NCBI RefSeq assembly: GCF_018437505.1
Contig: NZ_CP072467.1
Location: 2,604,001-2,668,000 of the forward strand
From: Spiractinospora alimapuensis
GTDB taxonomy: Bacteria; Actinomycetota; Actinomycetes; Streptosporangiales; Streptosporangiaceae
Reading direction: 5' to 3'
Length of the DNA stretch: 64,000 bases
Below the pieces are notes generated by a model. It did not search any database, was not told where the DNA came from, and saw only the letters and a program-made list of their open reading frames with translations. The position numbers were made by a program, and so were the translations under genes. Shown here piece after piece: positions 24,411 through 33,551 of the stretch. Each line of letters begins with the position of its first letter. Position 1 is the first letter of the stretch.

Positions 24411-25262
24411 GTGGGGTTTCCCCCCGCCGCATACCAGGCCACCTCGGGTGGAGCGCTCGACCTTGACCGCGACTTCTATCGGCGTCTCGCCGAGGCCGAC
24501 CACGAACTGGTGGACTCATTCGAGATCCCCATCCGATCGGGCCGCGCGTGGTCCGTACCCGAGGGCCATCTGTGCCGGATCGTCACGGTGGACGGCCCCC
24601 AGGTGGGGGACCTCAACGTCTGGAACGCCAACGATCCCCGCGAACGGATGTGGGCGGCACGGACCCGGCAGCTCCAGCGCGCACACGTCACCACCTACGA
24701 CCGGCTGTGGTCCAATCTCCCTTTCCTCCGCCCCCTGGTCACGATCACCAGCGACACCCTGGCCGACTACGGCACCGACGCCGAGGGCGGTCGCGTACAC
24801 GACCTCCTCGGAACGCGCTGCGACCCCTACGTCAACCAGATGCTCACCGGTGAGGCCTTCGACTACCACTGTCACTCCAACCTCGTCCGGGCCGTCCTCC
24901 CCCACGGACTCACCGAGTTCGACGTCCACGACGTGCTCAACGTCTTCCAGTGCACCGGGCTCAACGACGAGGACCGCTACTTCATGAAGGCCTGTCCGGC
25001 CCAACCGGGGGACCACTTCGAGTTCTTCGCCGAACTCGACCTGCTCTGCGCACTGTCCACGTGCCCCGGCGGCGACCTCTCCGTACCCCTGTGGGGGCCG
25101 GAGGCCCGCGACCCCCTCGACACCTGCAACCCCATCGGCATCGAGGTCTACCGCCCCGACCCGGCCCTTCTCGAGGGCTGGCACCCACCCCAACGCGCGG
25201 CGTACGCAAACCTGCACGGGATGCGGCTCCCTGAGTGGAGCGAGCGGGGGCAGAGTAGCTAG
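24411..25262 (+). CDS. DUF1989 / urea carboxylase-associated family protein
   Basis: 283 residues of the DUF1989 family, often linked to urea or guanidine/allophanate metabolism. Visible signatures: EGHLCRIVTVDGPQVGDLNVW, HCHSNLVRA, DVLNVFQCTGLN, and a Cys-containing CPAQPGDHFEFFAELD. The product is probably a cytoplasmic metal-binding protein. I chose GTG 24411, seven bases after a perfect AGGAGG; GTG 24351 is in frame and could be used from a leaderless transcript. No urea carboxylase gene is in the window. Confidence 0.85.
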   Translation: MGFPPAAYQATSGGALDLDRDFYRRLAEADHELVDSFEIPIRSGRAWSVPEGHLCRIVTVDGPQVGDLNVWNANDPRERMWAARTRQLQRAHVTTYDRLWSNLPFLRPLVTITSDTLADYGTDAEGGRVHDLLGTRCDPYVNQMLTGEAFDYHCHSNLVRAVLPHGLTEFDVHDVLNVFQCTGLNDEDRYFMKACPAQPGDHFEFFAELDLLCALSTCPGGDLSVPLWGPEARDPLDTCNPIGIEVYRPDPALLEGWHPPQRAAYANLHGMRLPEWSERGQSS

Positions 25263-25414
25263 GGGCGGATCCGCCAAGCACGGGAACCGGCCTCTCCGTC
25301 GCGCGGCCACACCGTGGAGTCGGCGCGACGACCCTCGAGCGGAGGGGCTGGTTCCTCCACGCTCACTCGTCCACCATGTGCGCGGCTGAGGGATTCGGCG
25401 CGGGACGTGAGCGG

Positions 25415-25843
25415 TCACGAGCGCTGGCTCGGCAGCGTGCCGTACTGGTTGGCGTAGATCTTGCCGGGCAAGGGACGCGTGAACTTGATGCCAGCCCAGG
25501 TGTCATCGATGCGCAGACAAGTGCTCTCGACCATGTTCAAGTCGTAGCCGATCGCGATCACCGACCTCATGGTCAGATCCGTGCCGAGTCGACCACCCTT
25601 GGGCCAGGACACCCAGAGCATCCCGCCGACCCGCAGATGGTCCCGGAGACCACCGAAGGACGCGCGCATGTCCTCCTGGCGGATGACGAACAGGTGCAGG
25701 TAGTCGAAGTCACCGGCCAGCTCGCCGGGCAGGTCCAGGTCCGGCAGCTCCATCGCCGCCACCGCGACGTCTGGAGCCCCGACCAGATGGGCCCTGCTCC
25801 CCGCGCGCACGCCCATCTTCCGTGCCACGGTCTTGGTCGTCAT
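25415..25843 (-). CDS. DUF3052-family protein
   Basis: 142 residues resembling DUF3052: FDYLHLFVIRQEDM, GGMLWVSWPKGG, IAIGYDLNMVESTCLRIDDTWAGIKF. No membrane segment; probably cytoplasmic. Function unknown. It lies 49 bp downstream of the GlxA-type regulator gene and may be cotranscribed with it. Confidence 0.75.
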   Translation of the reverse strand: MTTKTVARKMGVRAGSRAHLVGAPDVAVAAMELPDLDLPGELAGDFDYLHLFVIRQEDMRASFGGLRDHLRVGGMLWVSWPKGGRLGTDLTMRSVIAIGYDLNMVESTCLRIDDTWAGIKFTRPLPGKIYANQYGTLPSQRS

Positions 25844-25892
25844 GAACGGATTCTAGGTTCCCCGTATCGCCCCACCGGCGAAACCCACGCCG

Positions 25893-26933
25893 CTACGACG
25901 CCCGCGCCCGCCCTCCACCGACCGGGGAGGGCCGATCCTTGGCGAATCGGCGCCGGTGCGCGGACGGGGTCGTACCAGCCACGGCCCGAAGCTGTTTGCG
26001 CAGGGCCGCACCAGTACCGATGCCCACCTTCTCGGCGATGGCCTCGACCGCGAGGTCGGTCGACTCCAGAAGCTCCTGCGCCCGGCGGATCCGCTGCTGG
26101 GTGAGCCACGTTCCCGGGGAGATCCCCGTCTCCGCGCGGAAGCGCCGACTGAAGGAGCGGACACTCATGTGGGCCTGGGCCGCCCATTCCGGAACGGTGA
26201 TCCGGGTCCCCAGGCGTTCCAGGGCCCAGGCCCGACTCGCCGCGGTCGAGGAACCGGTACCCGTCGGGCGGGGCAGCTCGATGTACTGGGCTTGGTCGCC
26301 GTCGCGCCACGAGGGGGCGACGCAGTGGCGCGCGACCCGGTTCGCCGCCTCCCACCCCGCGTCGCGGCGGACCACGTGGAGACACAGATCGATTCCGGCG
26401 GTCAGCCCGGCGGAGGTCAGGACGCTCCCCTCGTCGACGAACAGCGCGGTCTCGTCGAGGTCGACGTCCGGATAGTGCTCGCGGAAACGGGAGGCGTGGT
26501 TCCAGTGTGTCGTCGCCCGACGTCCGGCGAGATACCCGGCGGCGGCCAGGGCGAACGCCCCCGTGCACAGCGAGATGACGCGGGCGTCCTCCGGGATGAG
26601 CGCGACGGCCGCCGCGGTCTCCGGGTCCATCGTCCCCTGCCGGTAGACCGATTCCCGCTTCGTTCCCGGAACGACCACGGAGTCGGCCCCGGCGAGTGCG
26701 TCCAGTCCCGATCCGGGAGTGAGCACGTAGTCGGAGGCGGTGTGGGCGGGCGTGCCACCGACGGAGCACACGCTGACGTCGTACAGCCGTCGTCCGTCCT
26801 GGTCCACCGCGCTGCCGAAGATCAGGGGCGGGATCGTGGCGTCGAAGCCGACGACCGGTGGCAGGAGCAGCACGACGACGCGGTGCGGCGTCCCCTCGGG
26901 CCGCTCGCCACGTCCATTACGATCATCGGCCAT
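25893..26933 (-). CDS. GlxA-family transcriptional regulator (DJ-1/PfpI + AraC HTH)
   Basis: 346 residues. The N-terminal DJ-1/PfpI-like domain (about residues 18-185) keeps the nucleophile-position Cys in VISLCTGAFALAAAG. The C-terminal AraC double HTH (about 230-325) contains MSVRSFSRRFRAETGISPGTW and AIAEKVGIGTGAALRKQ. It is a DNA-binding activator or repressor of unknown ligand. Divergent from an MFS gene across 148 bp, so that transporter is the likely target. Confidence 0.92.
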   Translation of the reverse strand: MADDRNGRGERPEGTPHRVVVLLLPPVVGFDATIPPLIFGSAVDQDGRRLYDVSVCSVGGTPAHTASDYVLTPGSGLDALAGADSVVVPGTKRESVYRQGTMDPETAAAVALIPEDARVISLCTGAFALAAAGYLAGRRATTHWNHASRFREHYPDVDLDETALFVDEGSVLTSAGLTAGIDLCLHVVRRDAGWEAANRVARHCVAPSWRDGDQAQYIELPRPTGTGSSTAASRAWALERLGTRITVPEWAAQAHMSVRSFSRRFRAETGISPGTWLTQQRIRRAQELLESTDLAVEAIAEKVGIGTGAALRKQLRAVAGTTPSAHRRRFAKDRPSPVGGGRARAS

Positions 26934-27081
26934 GGCCGGATTGTTTCACAGCGCATCGATCGGGCCACAGCCCCGGCCGCTCCGTGCCTTCGATCCGCCG
27001 CACCACGGTTGGCCGAATCGTTTCTGATGTTGACCTTTCGGCCACTGGCCACCGCCGACCGGACCACACAGACTGACGGTC

Positions 27082-28407
27082 GTGCGTAACAGTCGTTCTC
27101 CCTGGTACATAGCGATCGTCATCGCCGCCTTCTGCACGCTGATCGGGGCGGCCGGGTTCCGGTCCGCTCCCGGCGTGCTCATGAATCCCCTCCACGAGGA
27201 GTTCGGGTGGTCCCACGGGACCATCGGCGGCGCCGTCTCGGTGAACCTGATCCTCTACGGCCTCTTCTCGCCCTTCGCGGCCGCCCTCATGGAGCGGTTC
27301 GGTGTCCGCCGTGTCGTCGCGACCGCGCTGCTCCTCGTCGCCGTGGGAAGCGGACTCACCGTCTTCATGCAACAGGCGTGGCACCTGTGGCTGCTCTGGG
27401 GCGTCGTCATCGGGGCGGCGACCGGATCCATGGCGATGTCCTTCGTGTCGATCATCGTCGGACGCTGGTTCGTGGCCCGCCGTGGACTCGTGTCCGGTGT
27501 CCTCACCGCGGCCGGAGCCACGGGCCAGTTGGTGTTCCTCCCGCTGATCGCGGCGTTGGCCGGCAGCTACGGTTGGCGCACACCGGCCCTCGCGATCGGC
27601 CTGGCCGCCCTGCTGACGATCCCCGTGGTCCTCCTCATGCTCAGGGACTACCCCAAGGACGTGGGGCTGCTCCCCTACGGTGCGCCGAAGGACGATCCCT
27701 CGGTCCAGGAGCCCACACGACGCCCAGGCTCCGCCGTGCTCGCCACGTTCACCACCCTGGGCCAGGCCGCCAGGACACGGACGTTCTGGCTGTTGGCCAT
27801 ATCGTTCGCCATCTGCGGCGCCAGCACCAACGGACTGATCGGAACCCACTTCGTGCCCGCCGCGCACGACCACGGGATGCCCGCCACCACCGCCGCCGGA
27901 CTCCTCGCCCTGATCGGTGTGTTCGACATCCTTGGCACGGTGTTCTCCGGCTGGCTCACCGACCGGTTCGATCCGCGCCTGCTGCTGGTGGCCTACTACA
28001 CCCTGCGCGGCGGATCACTCCTCTTGCTCCCCGCCCTGCTCGGCCCCGAGGTGCATCCACCGATGTGGGCGTTCATCCTCTTCTACGGCCTGGACTGGGT
28101 GGCCACGGTCCCACCCACCATCGCCCTGTGCGCCAACCGCTTCGGACAAAGCGCACCCGTGGTGTTCGGCTGGGTCTTCGCCTCCCACCAGGTAGGCGCC
28201 GCGATCGCCGCCGGCGGCGCCGGCTACCTCCGGGACACCACCGGAAGCTACGACGCGGCCTGGACCATCGCCGCCGCCCTATGCGGCGTCGGAGCCGTCC
28301 TGAGCTTCCTCATCGCCAAACCCCTCGTCCTCGCCGCCCAACACCGCGCCGACCAGGAGCGGGCGGAGAACGAAGAGGAAAGACCGGAGCCACTCCGCAC
28401 AGGTTGA
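27082..28407 (+). CDS. MFS transporter
   Basis: 441 residues with twelve predicted membrane helices. The MFS motif between helices 2 and 3 is MERFGVRRV and the corresponding loop in the second half is LTDRFDPRL. It is close to oxalate/formate antiporter-like or monocarboxylate MFS carriers (OFA/MCP type). The GTG at 27082 has only a weak SD. It is divergent from the GlxA regulator. It ends before a strong hairpin shared with tmRNA. Confidence 0.9.
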   Translation: MRNSRSPWYIAIVIAAFCTLIGAAGFRSAPGVLMNPLHEEFGWSHGTIGGAVSVNLILYGLFSPFAAALMERFGVRRVVATALLLVAVGSGLTVFMQQAWHLWLLWGVVIGAATGSMAMSFVSIIVGRWFVARRGLVSGVLTAAGATGQLVFLPLIAALAGSYGWRTPALAIGLAALLTIPVVLLMLRDYPKDVGLLPYGAPKDDPSVQEPTRRPGSAVLATFTTLGQAARTRTFWLLAISFAICGASTNGLIGTHFVPAAHDHGMPATTAAGLLALIGVFDILGTVFSGWLTDRFDPRLLLVAYYTLRGGSLLLLPALLGPEVHPPMWAFILFYGLDWVATVPPTIALCANRFGQSAPVVFGWVFASHQVGAAIAAGGAGYLRDTTGSYDAAWTIAAALCGVGAVLSFLIAKPLVLAAQHRADQERAENEEERPEPLRTG

Positions 28408-28428
28408 CGAACACCCCCGACACACGAA

Positions 28429-28466
28429 GAGATCCCCGCGACACGATGGTGTGTCGCGGGGATCTC
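28429..28466. terminator. Bidirectional terminator between MFS gene and tmRNA
   Basis: Perfect 16-bp stem (GAGATCCCCGCGACAC and complement) with a 6-base loop GATGGT. It lies 22 bp after the MFS stop and 9 bp after the 3' end of the opposing tmRNA. Confidence 0.85.
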
Positions 28467-28474
28467 CTCACTTC

Positions 28475-28848
28475 TGGTGGAGGTGGCGGGAATCGAACCC
28501 GCGTCCTTCAGTACCGAATCAGGGCTTCTCCGGGTGCAGCCTCGTGTGTCGTTCTGCTTGGCCTCAGCGCTCGTACGAGGCGCGTCGCTGACAGGCCCAG
28601 CCACGTAGATTTCCCAGTTAGGCCCCGTGGCCTGATCTAACCGGTGAGTCCCCTAGACGATGCCGGGTCCTGAGGCGGGGACGCACTCAGGCCGACAGAG
28701 TCGCTACTCGCTTATGCGGCGAGGGCGAACTCAGTGCGCTTGTTATCGGCACTTGTATTTATACGATCGCATTATTGACGAGGTCACGATCGCCACCCTC
28801 GACCCGCTTCCCCTGAAGCGATCACCGAAGTCGAAACCGATCACCCCC
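28475..28848 (-). ncRNA. ssrA: Transfer-messenger RNA (tmRNA, 10Sa RNA)
   Basis: 374-nt tmRNA that rescues stalled ribosomes. The 5' end GGGGGTGATCGGTTTCGACT and the 3' end GGTTCGATTCCCGCCACC with encoded CCA form the tRNA-like part; GGGGGUG pairs with CACCUCC as a 7-bp acceptor stem. The tag reading frame lies in the 5' third, and the remaining part folds into pseudoknots as in other one-piece tmRNAs. Its partner smpB is 2.4 kb upstream on the same strand, with a PBP-like gene between. No clear promoter was found within 60 bp upstream. Confidence 0.95.
28712..28750 (-). other. tmRNA proteolysis tag (ADNKRTEFALAA)
   Basis: Thirteen codons including stop: GCC GAT AAC AAG CGC ACT GAG, then TTC GCC CTC GCC GCA TAA. 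The hydrophobic ALAA end is the usual degradation signal. The resume codon is placed at GCC by analogy with other actinobacterial tags; it cannot be proven from the sequence. Confidence 0.75.
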
Positions 28849-29190
28849 ATGTTGAGTTGTCAACCGGCGCCGGAACGCCGGGCACTGGAGCCGCCGAACG
28901 ACTCCAGGTTCACCGTACCGTGAGAACGTTCCGCGCTCCAAGTTGATTCCCGTCGGGGGCAGAGAAGAACCCTCGTGGGCGCGGACGAGAACCGTCTGAC
29001 GCGCCCGACGAGGGCGGCCGGCTGGGTCGTGCGCCGGCTGGGGCAGAAACTCCCCCGAGACGAGCATCTGCCCGGGGACCGGTCTCCGTGACCCCCCTTC
29101 ACGGACCAGTCACCCGGAAAGACGCGGACACACCACCAGGGGGTTGATCCGCGCTGGCCTGGGATCGGTAAAACTCACCCCAGGAAGGCG
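28849..29190. other. Gene-free stretch upstream of tmRNA
   Basis: 342 bp between the tmRNA 5' end and the PBP-like gene stop. Short open frames here have Arg/Pro-rich shadow-like composition and no SD. A TTGACA-like hexamer lies too close to the mature 5' end to be a normal -35. I see no gene. Confidence 0.5.
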
Positions 29191-31194
29191 TCAACCACCT
29201 TGGTGCTCGAGGTCCTCCGGCGAGGGCTGATCCGCCTGGGAGTCGGGGTCCCCGACGTAGTCGGGGGGCAGGGCGACCAGGAAGTCCGCTGACGCGCCCA
29301 CGGCGTACTGGGTGCCCAGGCCCACCACGAGGTGCTCGTAGGGGGCGTCGACCTCGATCGCGGTGGCGAAGGCGACATGCCCCTGGTAGCCCACGAACCA
29401 CTGCACGACGCGGTCCTCGCCGTCCACGTTCTGGGGGACGGTCGCCACCTGGCCGTGGACCGGCACCGTCCCGACACCCGCCGCGGAGGCGCGGCCGGAG
29501 GTGACGGTGGTGCGCATGAGCTCCCGCAACTGCTCCAGCGCGTCGGAGTCCAGGCCCGCCTCGGCGAGGTCGGTGTCCTCCGCCGTCACCTGGTCGAGTT
29601 CGTCGGAGCTGACCAGGGTGGGTGAACGCCACGTGCCGTCGGCGACGGCACCGGCGGCGAGCGCCATGCTCAGCGGGCTGACCGTCACACCCGTTTCACC
29701 CGCCGCGGTGGCGGCGGTGTCACCCGGTCCGGCCGGGGTCTCCACCGATCCGGGGAACGCGTCCACCGGCAGTTGCCACTCCGCCCCGATCCCGAACGTG
29801 GCCGCGGTGTCGGAGAGCGCCTCCGCGTCGAGGTCCTCTCCGAAGGCGGCCAGGCCGGCGGAGCAGGCCTGCGCGAAGTTCTGTTGCAGGGTGGCCTCGC
29901 CCCAGAGCTGCTCCCCGCTGAGGTTGGCGACCGAGTGATCACCGAAGCTGCCCTCGGGGTCGCAGGCGGCGGTGTCCTCGGGCGAGACCCCGGCGGCGAG
30001 CATGGCCGCCCCCGAGACCACGCTGAAGGCCGCGCCCGGACGGTACTCGGCGGTCAGGGCCGCGTCCTCGTCGAGATCGGTTGGATAGTCCGCCGCGGCG
30101 AGGACGCTTCCGTCCCGGGAGTCGACCGCGACCATCGAGCCGCGCACGACGGGTTCCTGCACCTCACCGCTGGCCAGCGCCTCCTCGGCGGCTTCCTGGA
30201 CCTCACGGTCGAGGGTCGTCTGCAGCGTCCCGCTGGCGCTCCCGCTCCACTGTTCGACGTCGTCGACGTGCGCGCCGTCCTCGTCCAGGGTCACGATCCG
30301 CGCGGTGGCCGTCCCGGAGAGACGCTGTTGGTAGGCGGCCTGCAGGCCGTTGAGACCGACGGTGTCCCCCGCCTGGTAGGGGCCGCCCACCCGGTTGGCG
30401 ATGTTGTGCTCGTCTGTGCCGGCGACCTCCCCGACGAGGCTGGGGGCGACCTCGGGGGTGAGGGGCATCGTCGTCTCTTCGGTCTCGACCCCGTCGATCC
30501 CGCCGGCGCTGCGCACGAGCCCGGAGTCGACGTCGTCGGCGCGCATCAGCACCAGCGGCTGGAAGTCCTCCGGAGGGGCGGAGCGGACCCGGTTGAGGAA
30601 CGGTGCCGGGTCCTCGTCGAGGAGCTCGGCGAAGGCGTCGATGCCCGCCTCCATGTCGGGCATCTCGCCGGGGCGCACCCCGAACGCGACGACCTCCGTC
30701 TCCTCGACCAAGGGCTCGTCGTCACGGTCGAGGATCTGGCCACGGTCGGGGACGTCATAGGTGACGGCGAGTCGTTCCTCGCTGTCCAGCAGGGGGTGGA
30801 TTACCGTGGGCCCCCAGTCGATCAGCCAGCGGCCGCCGTCACGGTGCAGCGACATCGTGCCCGAGTACTGCCACACCGGGTCGCCGATGCCGAGGTCGGC
30901 GTCGACCTCGAAGGTGGCCTCAGCGGTGTCGCCGTCGCGGGAGACCGCACCGAGCGCCAGCCGCAGGGCGGCGAGGTCGAGCTGGTCGTGGAACGCCGTG
31001 AGCTGGGCGGCGACCTCCTGCGGGTCACCGTCGGTACGTTGGGCCGCGGCCTCGTGGTTCCCGCTCTGCCATTCCAGCAGGAACTCCCGGACCGCGACCT
31101 CCGCGCTGGGTTCGGCGCCGCATCCGACTAACGCCCCAGCCGCGGTGAGACCGAAGGCAACCGCGGCGCTCCGGCGAAGACGGCCAAACAGCAC
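29191..31194 (-). CDS. PBP-like lipoprotein lacking transpeptidase active-site motifs
   Basis: 667-residue exported lipoprotein (lipobox ALVGC, Cys25). Layout: NTF2-like MecA_N domain (about 30-140), PBP dimerisation domain (about 145-310) and transpeptidase fold (about 335-640), as in class B PBPs. All three active-site motifs are gone. SxxK reads Ala388-A-F-Ser391 (PGAAFS instead of PGSTFK), SxN reads A-C-S at 443-445, and KTG reads Q-V-A at 582-584 (HGQVAT). The rest of the fold, including WFVGYQGHVAFA, is well kept and the frame is intact. It is therefore probably a pseudo-enzyme with a structural or regulatory role in cell-wall synthesis. GTG start with AAAGGA. It lies 15 bp downstream of smpB, probably in one operon. 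Confidence 0.88.
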   Translation of the reverse strand: MLFGRLRRSAAVAFGLTAAGALVGCGAEPSAEVAVREFLLEWQSGNHEAAAQRTDGDPQEVAAQLTAFHDQLDLAALRLALGAVSRDGDTAEATFEVDADLGIGDPVWQYSGTMSLHRDGGRWLIDWGPTVIHPLLDSEERLAVTYDVPDRGQILDRDDEPLVEETEVVAFGVRPGEMPDMEAGIDAFAELLDEDPAPFLNRVRSAPPEDFQPLVLMRADDVDSGLVRSAGGIDGVETEETTMPLTPEVAPSLVGEVAGTDEHNIANRVGGPYQAGDTVGLNGLQAAYQQRLSGTATARIVTLDEDGAHVDDVEQWSGSASGTLQTTLDREVQEAAEEALASGEVQEPVVRGSMVAVDSRDGSVLAAADYPTDLDEDAALTAEYRPGAAFSVVSGAAMLAAGVSPEDTAACDPEGSFGDHSVANLSGEQLWGEATLQQNFAQACSAGLAAFGEDLDAEALSDTAATFGIGAEWQLPVDAFPGSVETPAGPGDTAATAAGETGVTVSPLSMALAAGAVADGTWRSPTLVSSDELDQVTAEDTDLAEAGLDSDALEQLRELMRTTVTSGRASAAGVGTVPVHGQVATVPQNVDGEDRVVQWFVGYQGHVAFATAIEVDAPYEHLVVGLGTQYAVGASADFLVALPPDYVGDPDSQADQPSPEDLEHQGG

Positions 31195-31209
31195 CCTGGT
31201 TCCTTTCGA

Positions 31210-31674
31210 CTAGCGGCGGCGACGCATCGCGCGTTCGATGTCGCGTTGCGCGTCGCGGGCCGCGATGTCCTGGCGCTTATCGTATTCGCGTTTACCGCGT
31301 GCCAAGGCGATCTCGACTTTAGCCTTGCCGTCGGAGAAGTAGAGGGACAGGGGCACGATAGTGAGTCCCGCCTCCTTGGTCTTCGCCTCGAGCCGGCCGA
31401 TCTCCTGACGGTGCAGCAGCAGCTTCCGGGTGCGGCGTGGCGTGTGGTTGGTCCACGTCCCCATGACGTACTCGGGGATGTGCACGTTGTGCAGCCACAC
31501 CTCCCCGTCCCGTATGGAGGCGAACCCGTCGGTGAGCGATGCGCGCCCCGCGCGCAACGCCTTCACCTCGGTGCCGGTGAGTACCAGCCCCGCCTCGAAC
31601 GTATCCACGATGGCGTAGTCGTGCCGCGCGCGCTTGTTCTGCGCGATCAACTTCCGCCCTTGCTCTTTTGCCAC
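31210..31674 (-). CDS. smpB: SsrA-binding protein SmpB
   Basis: 154 residues: [46 protein letters not shown]-like [25 protein letters not shown], and the basic C-terminal tail that enters the mRNA channel ([12 protein letters not shown]). It binds tmRNA and delivers it to stalled ribosomes. GTG start. Part of the ftsE-ftsX-smpB-PBP-like-ssrA block. Confidence 0.97.
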   Translation of the reverse strand: MAKEQGRKLIAQNKRARHDYAIVDTFEAGLVLTGTEVKALRAGRASLTDGFASIRDGEVWLHNVHIPEYVMGTWTNHTPRRTRKLLLHRQEIGRLEAKTKEAGLTIVPLSLYFSDGKAKVEIALARGKREYDKRQDIAARDAQRDIERAMRRRR

Positions 31675-31698
31675 CCTTGTCCGGCCTCTCTAGACCAT

Positions 31699-32607
31699 CT
31701 AGACCTTCAGATATCGCCGCAGGGTGATGAAGGATGCCACAAGACAGATCAAAACGCCCAGGATTATCGTCACGCCGATCACGTAGAACACCGAGCCCAG
31801 GCCGAGCGTGATGTCGAACTGGAACCAGCTCTGGACCCGGTCCAGCAGGGTGAACTTCGCGCCGACGATGAACGCCGAGGCGATGAAGCCACCGAGGAGC
31901 CCGGCGACCACGCCTTCCAGCAGGAACGGTAGCTGGATGTAGAAGTTGGAGGCGCCGACGAGCCGCATGATGCCCGTCTCCCGCCGTCTGCTGTACGCCG
32001 AGAGGCGGATGGTGTTGCCGATCAGCAGCGCGGCGGCGGCCAACTGGACGAAGGCGACGGTCAGGGCTCCCCACTTCAGCCCGTCGAGCAGTTCGAAGAA
32101 CTGATCGAGCACGGCCTGGTCGTCGGAGATCGAGTCGATGCCGTCCATCGAGGCGATGCGGTCCGAGACACCGTCAACCTCGCCGGAGTCCCGCACCGAC
32201 ACCCGGAAGTTGTCCGGGATGTCGCCTTCCTCGGTCGCTTCGACCAGCGCCTCGTCACCGGCGAAGCGCTCCTCGAAGTCCGCGTAGGCCTCGTCCAACG
32301 GCACGTAGCGGACGTCGGTGACCTCCGGCATGGACCGAAGTTCGTCCTCGATGGCCTGACGGTCCTCGTCGGTCGCCGCACCTTCCTCCTGGCAGACGCT
32401 CGTGGTCGAGCTCTCGGTGCAGAGGAAGACCGTCATCTGGATCCGCTCGTCCCAGAAGCGGCGCATCTCGTTGACCTGCTGGTTGATCAGCAGACCTGTG
32501 CCGAACAGCGACAGTGAGATGGCGACGGTGATGATGACGGCGATCGTCATCGTCAGGTTTCGGCGCAGGCCGATCCAGATCTCGGAGAGTACGAACTGTG
32601 CTCGCAT
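31699..32607 (-). CDS. ftsX: Cell-division ABC transporter permease FtsX
   Basis: 302 residues: a cytoplasmic N-terminus, helix 1 near residues 22-45 (VIITVAISLSLFGTGLLI), an extracellular domain (about 46-170) that typically activates cell-wall hydrolases, then three helices in the FtsX_C domain (GALTVAFVQLAAAALLIGNTI onwards). The extracellular domain contains a Cys pair in FLCTESSTTSVCQ. Acts with FtsE. Directly downstream of ftsE. Confidence 0.96.
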   Translation of the reverse strand: MRAQFVLSEIWIGLRRNLTMTIAVIITVAISLSLFGTGLLINQQVNEMRRFWDERIQMTVFLCTESSTTSVCQEEGAATDEDRQAIEDELRSMPEVTDVRYVPLDEAYADFEERFAGDEALVEATEEGDIPDNFRVSVRDSGEVDGVSDRIASMDGIDSISDDQAVLDQFFELLDGLKWGALTVAFVQLAAAALLIGNTIRLSAYSRRRETGIMRLVGASNFYIQLPFLLEGVVAGLLGGFIASAFIVGAKFTLLDRVQSWFQFDITLGLGSVFYVIGVTIILGVLICLVASFITLRRYLKV

Positions 32608-32653
32608 GATGTGTAAAGGGTCCGTCCTTCAGTGGCAACGCCCGCGGGGCGGC

Positions 32654-33343
32654 CTAATACGCCTGGCCGTAGACGCCGCGTGACTGGTCGCGGACGACGA
32701 CGCCGTCCTCAAGTTCGATGACGCGCTTACGCATCGAGTCGACGATCGCCGCGTCGTGGGTCGCCATGAGGACCGTCGTCCCGGTCCGGTTGATCCGGTC
32801 CAGCACCTTCATGATGCCGATGGACGTGGCGGGGTCGATGTTTCCGGTCGGCTCGTCGGCCAACAGGATCTGTGGGCGATTCACGAACGCCCGCGCGATG
32901 GCGACGCGCTGTTGTTCACCACCGGACAGTTCGTCCGGCATTCGGTTGGCCTTCCCCTCGAGGCCGACCAGGTCGACCACCTCGGGGACGACCTTCTTGA
33001 TGAACCGTCGGGGCTTGCCGATGACCTCCAGCGCGAAGGCGACGTTCTCGAAGACGTTCTTGTTCGGCAGCAGCCGGAAGTCCTGGAACACGCATCCGAT
33101 GCGGCGCCGCAGATGCGGCACCTTCCAGTTGGACAGGCGGGCGAGGTCCTTGCCCGCCACGTGAACCTGCCCACGGGACGGCCTTTCCTCGCGTAGCACG
33201 AGCCGCAGGAAGGTGGATTTCCCCGAGCCCGAAGGCCCAACGAGGAAGACGAACTCGCTCTTGTCGACGTGGATGGACACCGATTCAAGAGCGGGTCGCT
33301 TTTGGGTCGTATAGACCTTGGTGACGTTCTCGAAGTGGATCAC
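32654..33343 (-). CDS. ftsE: Cell-division ATP-binding protein FtsE
   Basis: 229 residues. Walker [11 protein letters not shown]-loop VFQDFRLLP, signature [15 protein letters not shown], Walker [10 protein letters not shown]. Cytoplasmic ATPase that drives FtsX-dependent activation of peptidoglycan hydrolases at the septum. GTG start at 33343. It is 46 bp upstream of ftsX. The 208 bp before it hold its promoter; no clear consensus seen. Confidence 0.97.
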   Translation of the reverse strand: MIHFENVTKVYTTQKRPALESVSIHVDKSEFVFLVGPSGSGKSTFLRLVLREERPSRGQVHVAGKDLARLSNWKVPHLRRRIGCVFQDFRLLPNKNVFENVAFALEVIGKPRRFIKKVVPEVVDLVGLEGKANRMPDELSGGEQQRVAIARAFVNRPQILLADEPTGNIDPATSIGIMKVLDRINRTGTTVLMATHDAAIVDSMRKRVIELEDGVVVRDQSRGVYGQAY

Positions 33344-33551
33344 AGGCGAATCACAAGGTTCCCGGAGTCAGGTGTGCCCTAACGGGTAGTCCTAAGCCGT
33401 ACTTGGCATGACGACCTCTGGGCCAACCGACAGTGTAGAGGCGGCAGCGAAGTGCCATGGCCAGAAGCGCGACCGTCCCGTCGGGAGCGTGTCAACTGCT
33501 GACGGCCACGATATCCGTATTCAGATCGTTAGCAACCCCGACGCGATGATT

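Noticed and set aside
28822-29102. Two overlapping minus-strand frames upstream of tmRNA
   Set aside because: They run into the tmRNA gene, have Arg/Pro-rich content and no SD.
31686-31705. TCTAGACC repeat resembling a DasR site between smpB and ftsX
   Set aside because: It is a direct repeat, not the inverted TGGTCTAGACCA core, and it overlaps the ftsX stop.
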